From positions 1-6,558 of the forward strand of contig JAKAAU010000091.1 of NCBI GenBank assembly GCA_021802165.1: 6,558 nucleotides of DNA, read 5' to 3'. Below, one piece after another: positions 5,294 to 6,558 of this stretch. The DNA is from Thermoplasmata archaeon (GTDB lineage: Archaea > Thermoplasmatota > Thermoplasmata > Thermoplasmatales > Thermoplasmataceae). Numbering within the stretch: the first letter of the stretch is position 1; every line of letters begins with the position of its first letter. Made by a program: the position numbers and the translations under genes. The notes under the pieces were generated by a model. It was not told the origin of the DNA. It worked only from the letters and a program-made list of their open reading frames with translations, and made no database searches.

Positions 5294-6558
5294 ATGGTGC
5301 AGGTCAAAAAAATTGATGATTACCGGTACGAAATACCAAGAACAGGCAATATGCGGGTTCCGGGAATTATTTATATCAGCCAGGGCCTCCTTGGAAATTT
5401 TACCGACGATGAACCAATAAAACAGGTAATGCATGTGGCATCCCTTCCCGGTATAGTAAAAAGCTCAATGGCAATGCCGGATATACATTTAGGTTATGGT
5501 TTCCCAATAGGCGGTGTAGCCGCCTTTGATTACGATGATGGAATAATATCTCCAGGCGGCGTTGGCTATGATATAAATTGTGGCGTTTCACTCATAACTA
5601 CTAACATCGATTATGATGAAGCCCGCGATAAAATAAACGTGCTTCTGGACGAGATAAATAAAACTGTACCGGCAGGAATTGATTATAAATCCAGTTTCCG
5701 TATAAGCATTGATGATGAAAATGAAATTCTGTCATCCGGAATTGAATGGGCATACAATAATGGGTATGCAACCAGGGAAGATGTAGAAAGAACGGAAGAA
5801 AATGGAAAAATGCCTGCAAACATATCAGGCGTAAGTGAAAAGGCAATAAAAAGGGGCAAAAATGAACTTGGAACACTGGGGGCAGGAAACCACTTTCTTG
5901 AAATAGACCGCATAGAGAGTATAATAGATGAAACAAAGGCAAAGAAATTCAGGATTAATAACAAAAATAACCTTGCCATAATGGTACATACAGGATCCCG
6001 CGGGCTCGGGCATCAGGTGGCTACTGACTATTTAATGCGCCTGAATGAAGAGGATAGCAGCATTAAAAGTGAAGATGACCGGCAGCTCATATCTGCATAT
6101 ATACATAGCAGGACAGGGCAGGATTACATAAATGCAATGAATGCAGCAGCAAATTTCGGGTTCGTAAACAGGCAGATTATTACATATAAAATCAGAAAAG
6201 CCTTCGAAAAAATATTCGGTGAAGATTTCGAACATCTTGGCATAGAAACACTATATAGCCTGGCACATAACATGGCCAAGGCAGAAATGCATAATGTAGA
6301 TGGCAATAAGAGAAAGTTAATGGTGCACAGGAAAGGCGCAACACGTGCCCTGCCAGCCTATGCCGCCACCGGATATTTTAACGAAACAGGTCATCCGGTT
6401 ATAATTCCAGGCAACATGGGTGGCCCATCATATGTGATGGCAGGAATGCCAGGAAATGATGAAATAACATTCTCCAGTTCATGCCATGGGGCCGGAAGGA
6501 TTTTGAGTAGAAAAAGGGCTAATGAGCAGTTCAATGCAGAAGATGTTGAAATGGAATT
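5294..6558 (+). CDS. rtcB: RNA-splicing ligase RtcB, 3' end cut by the window
   Basis: 421 codons are visible from the ATG at 5294; archaeal RtcB is about 480 residues, so some 60 are missing. The start gives MVQVKKIDDYRYEIPR, the usual archaeal N-terminus. RtcB uses GTP and Mn2+ to join 2',3'-cyclic-phosphate (or 3'-phosphate) and 5'-hydroxyl RNA ends, chiefly spliced tRNA halves. Visible hallmarks are MPDIHLGYGFPIGGVAAFD, GVGYDINCGV with metal ligands Asp93 and Cys96, GAGNHFLE with His200, VHTGSRGLGHQ with His232, LAHNMAK with His325, HRKGATRA, and SCHGAGR with His398, the residue that carries the GMP. These match Pyrococcus horikoshii Asp95, Cys98, His203, His234, His329 and His404. No intein is present, although some archaeal RtcB proteins carry one by the active-site Cys. 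One oddity is PGNMGGPSY where most have PGSMGT-SY. The C-terminal lysine that contacts GMP lies beyond the window. No archease gene is seen nearby. Confidence 0.96.
   Translation, partial: MVQVKKIDDYRYEIPRTGNMRVPGIIYISQGLLGNFTDDEPIKQVMHVASLPGIVKSSMAMPDIHLGYGFPIGGVAAFDYDDGIISPGGVGYDINCGVSLITTNIDYDEARDKINVLLDEINKTVPAGIDYKSSFRISIDDENEILSSGIEWAYNNGYATREDVERTEENGKMPANISGVSEKAIKRGKNELGTLGAGNHFLEIDRIESIIDETKAKKFRINNKNNLAIMVHTGSRGLGHQVATDYLMRLNEEDSSIKSEDDRQLISAYIHSRTGQDYINAMNAAANFGFVNRQIITYKIRKAFEKIFGEDFEHLGIETLYSLAHNMAKAEMHNVDGNKRKLMVHRKGATRALPAYAATGYFNETGHPVIIPGNMGGPSYVMAGMPGNDEITFSSSCHGAGRILSRKRANEQFNAEDVEME

Noticed and set aside
5290..5316. ATG four bases before the rtcB start (ATGAATG), in another frame and ending after eight codons
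   Set aside because: An upstream mini-frame is possible but there is no ribosome site and the ATG overlap is likely chance; the in-frame ATG at 5294 gives the expected N-terminus.
5601..6306. Several minus-strand open frames opposite rtcB
   Set aside because: rtcB is certain from its catalytic motifs; these frames are shadows with Phe/Leu/His-rich products.
1..6558. CRISPR arrays, tRNA or rRNA genes, insertion sequences, inverted-repeat ends
   Set aside because: Reading both strands showed no regularly spaced repeats, no tRNA-like cloverleaf or CCA end, no transposase and no terminal repeats. Non-coding gaps are all under 100 bases.

Overview
The window looks like chromosomal DNA from an AT-rich archaeon, most likely a Thermoplasmatales-type acidophile (Ferroplasma, Acidiplasma or Cuniculiplasma relatives). 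This placement is an inference from four signs: an archaeal-type RtcB RNA ligase, TATA-like boxes about 25 bases before start codons (leaderless transcripts), heavy use of ATA (Ile) and AGG/AGA (Arg) codons, and an exported solute-binding protein packed with N-glycosylation sequons. No rRNA, tRNA, insertion sequence or CRISPR array is visible.

Left part (1-4001): a family 5 (peptide/oligopeptide type) ABC transporter locus. The 3' part of a solute-binding protein gene runs on the + strand and ends two bases from the end of a convergent three-gene minus-strand operon. That operon reads DppB-like permease, DppC-like permease, ATPase-position protein, with 11- and 14-base overlaps and internal Shine-Dalgarno sites. 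The third protein has the outline of an OppD/DppD-type ATPase, but Walker A, Q-loop, signature, catalytic Glu of Walker B, D-loop and H-loop are all replaced, and it carries an insertion of about 140 residues with a Cys/His cluster. Both permeases have also lost the normal EAA coupling loop. The reading frames are intact and tightly packed, so this looks like a conserved but non-canonical ABC-derived complex rather than a decaying pseudogene. It is the most interesting part of the window.

Middle (4057-5198): three small minus-strand genes. A winged-helix regulator and a GNAT acetyltransferase overlap by four bases (ATGA) and probably form one unit. Upstream is an 80-residue charged protein of unknown function.

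Right part (5199-6558): a 95-base AT-rich divergent promoter region, then rtcB on the + strand, cut by the window end after 421 residues. Its metal-binding and guanylylation residues are present and no intein interrupts the part seen.
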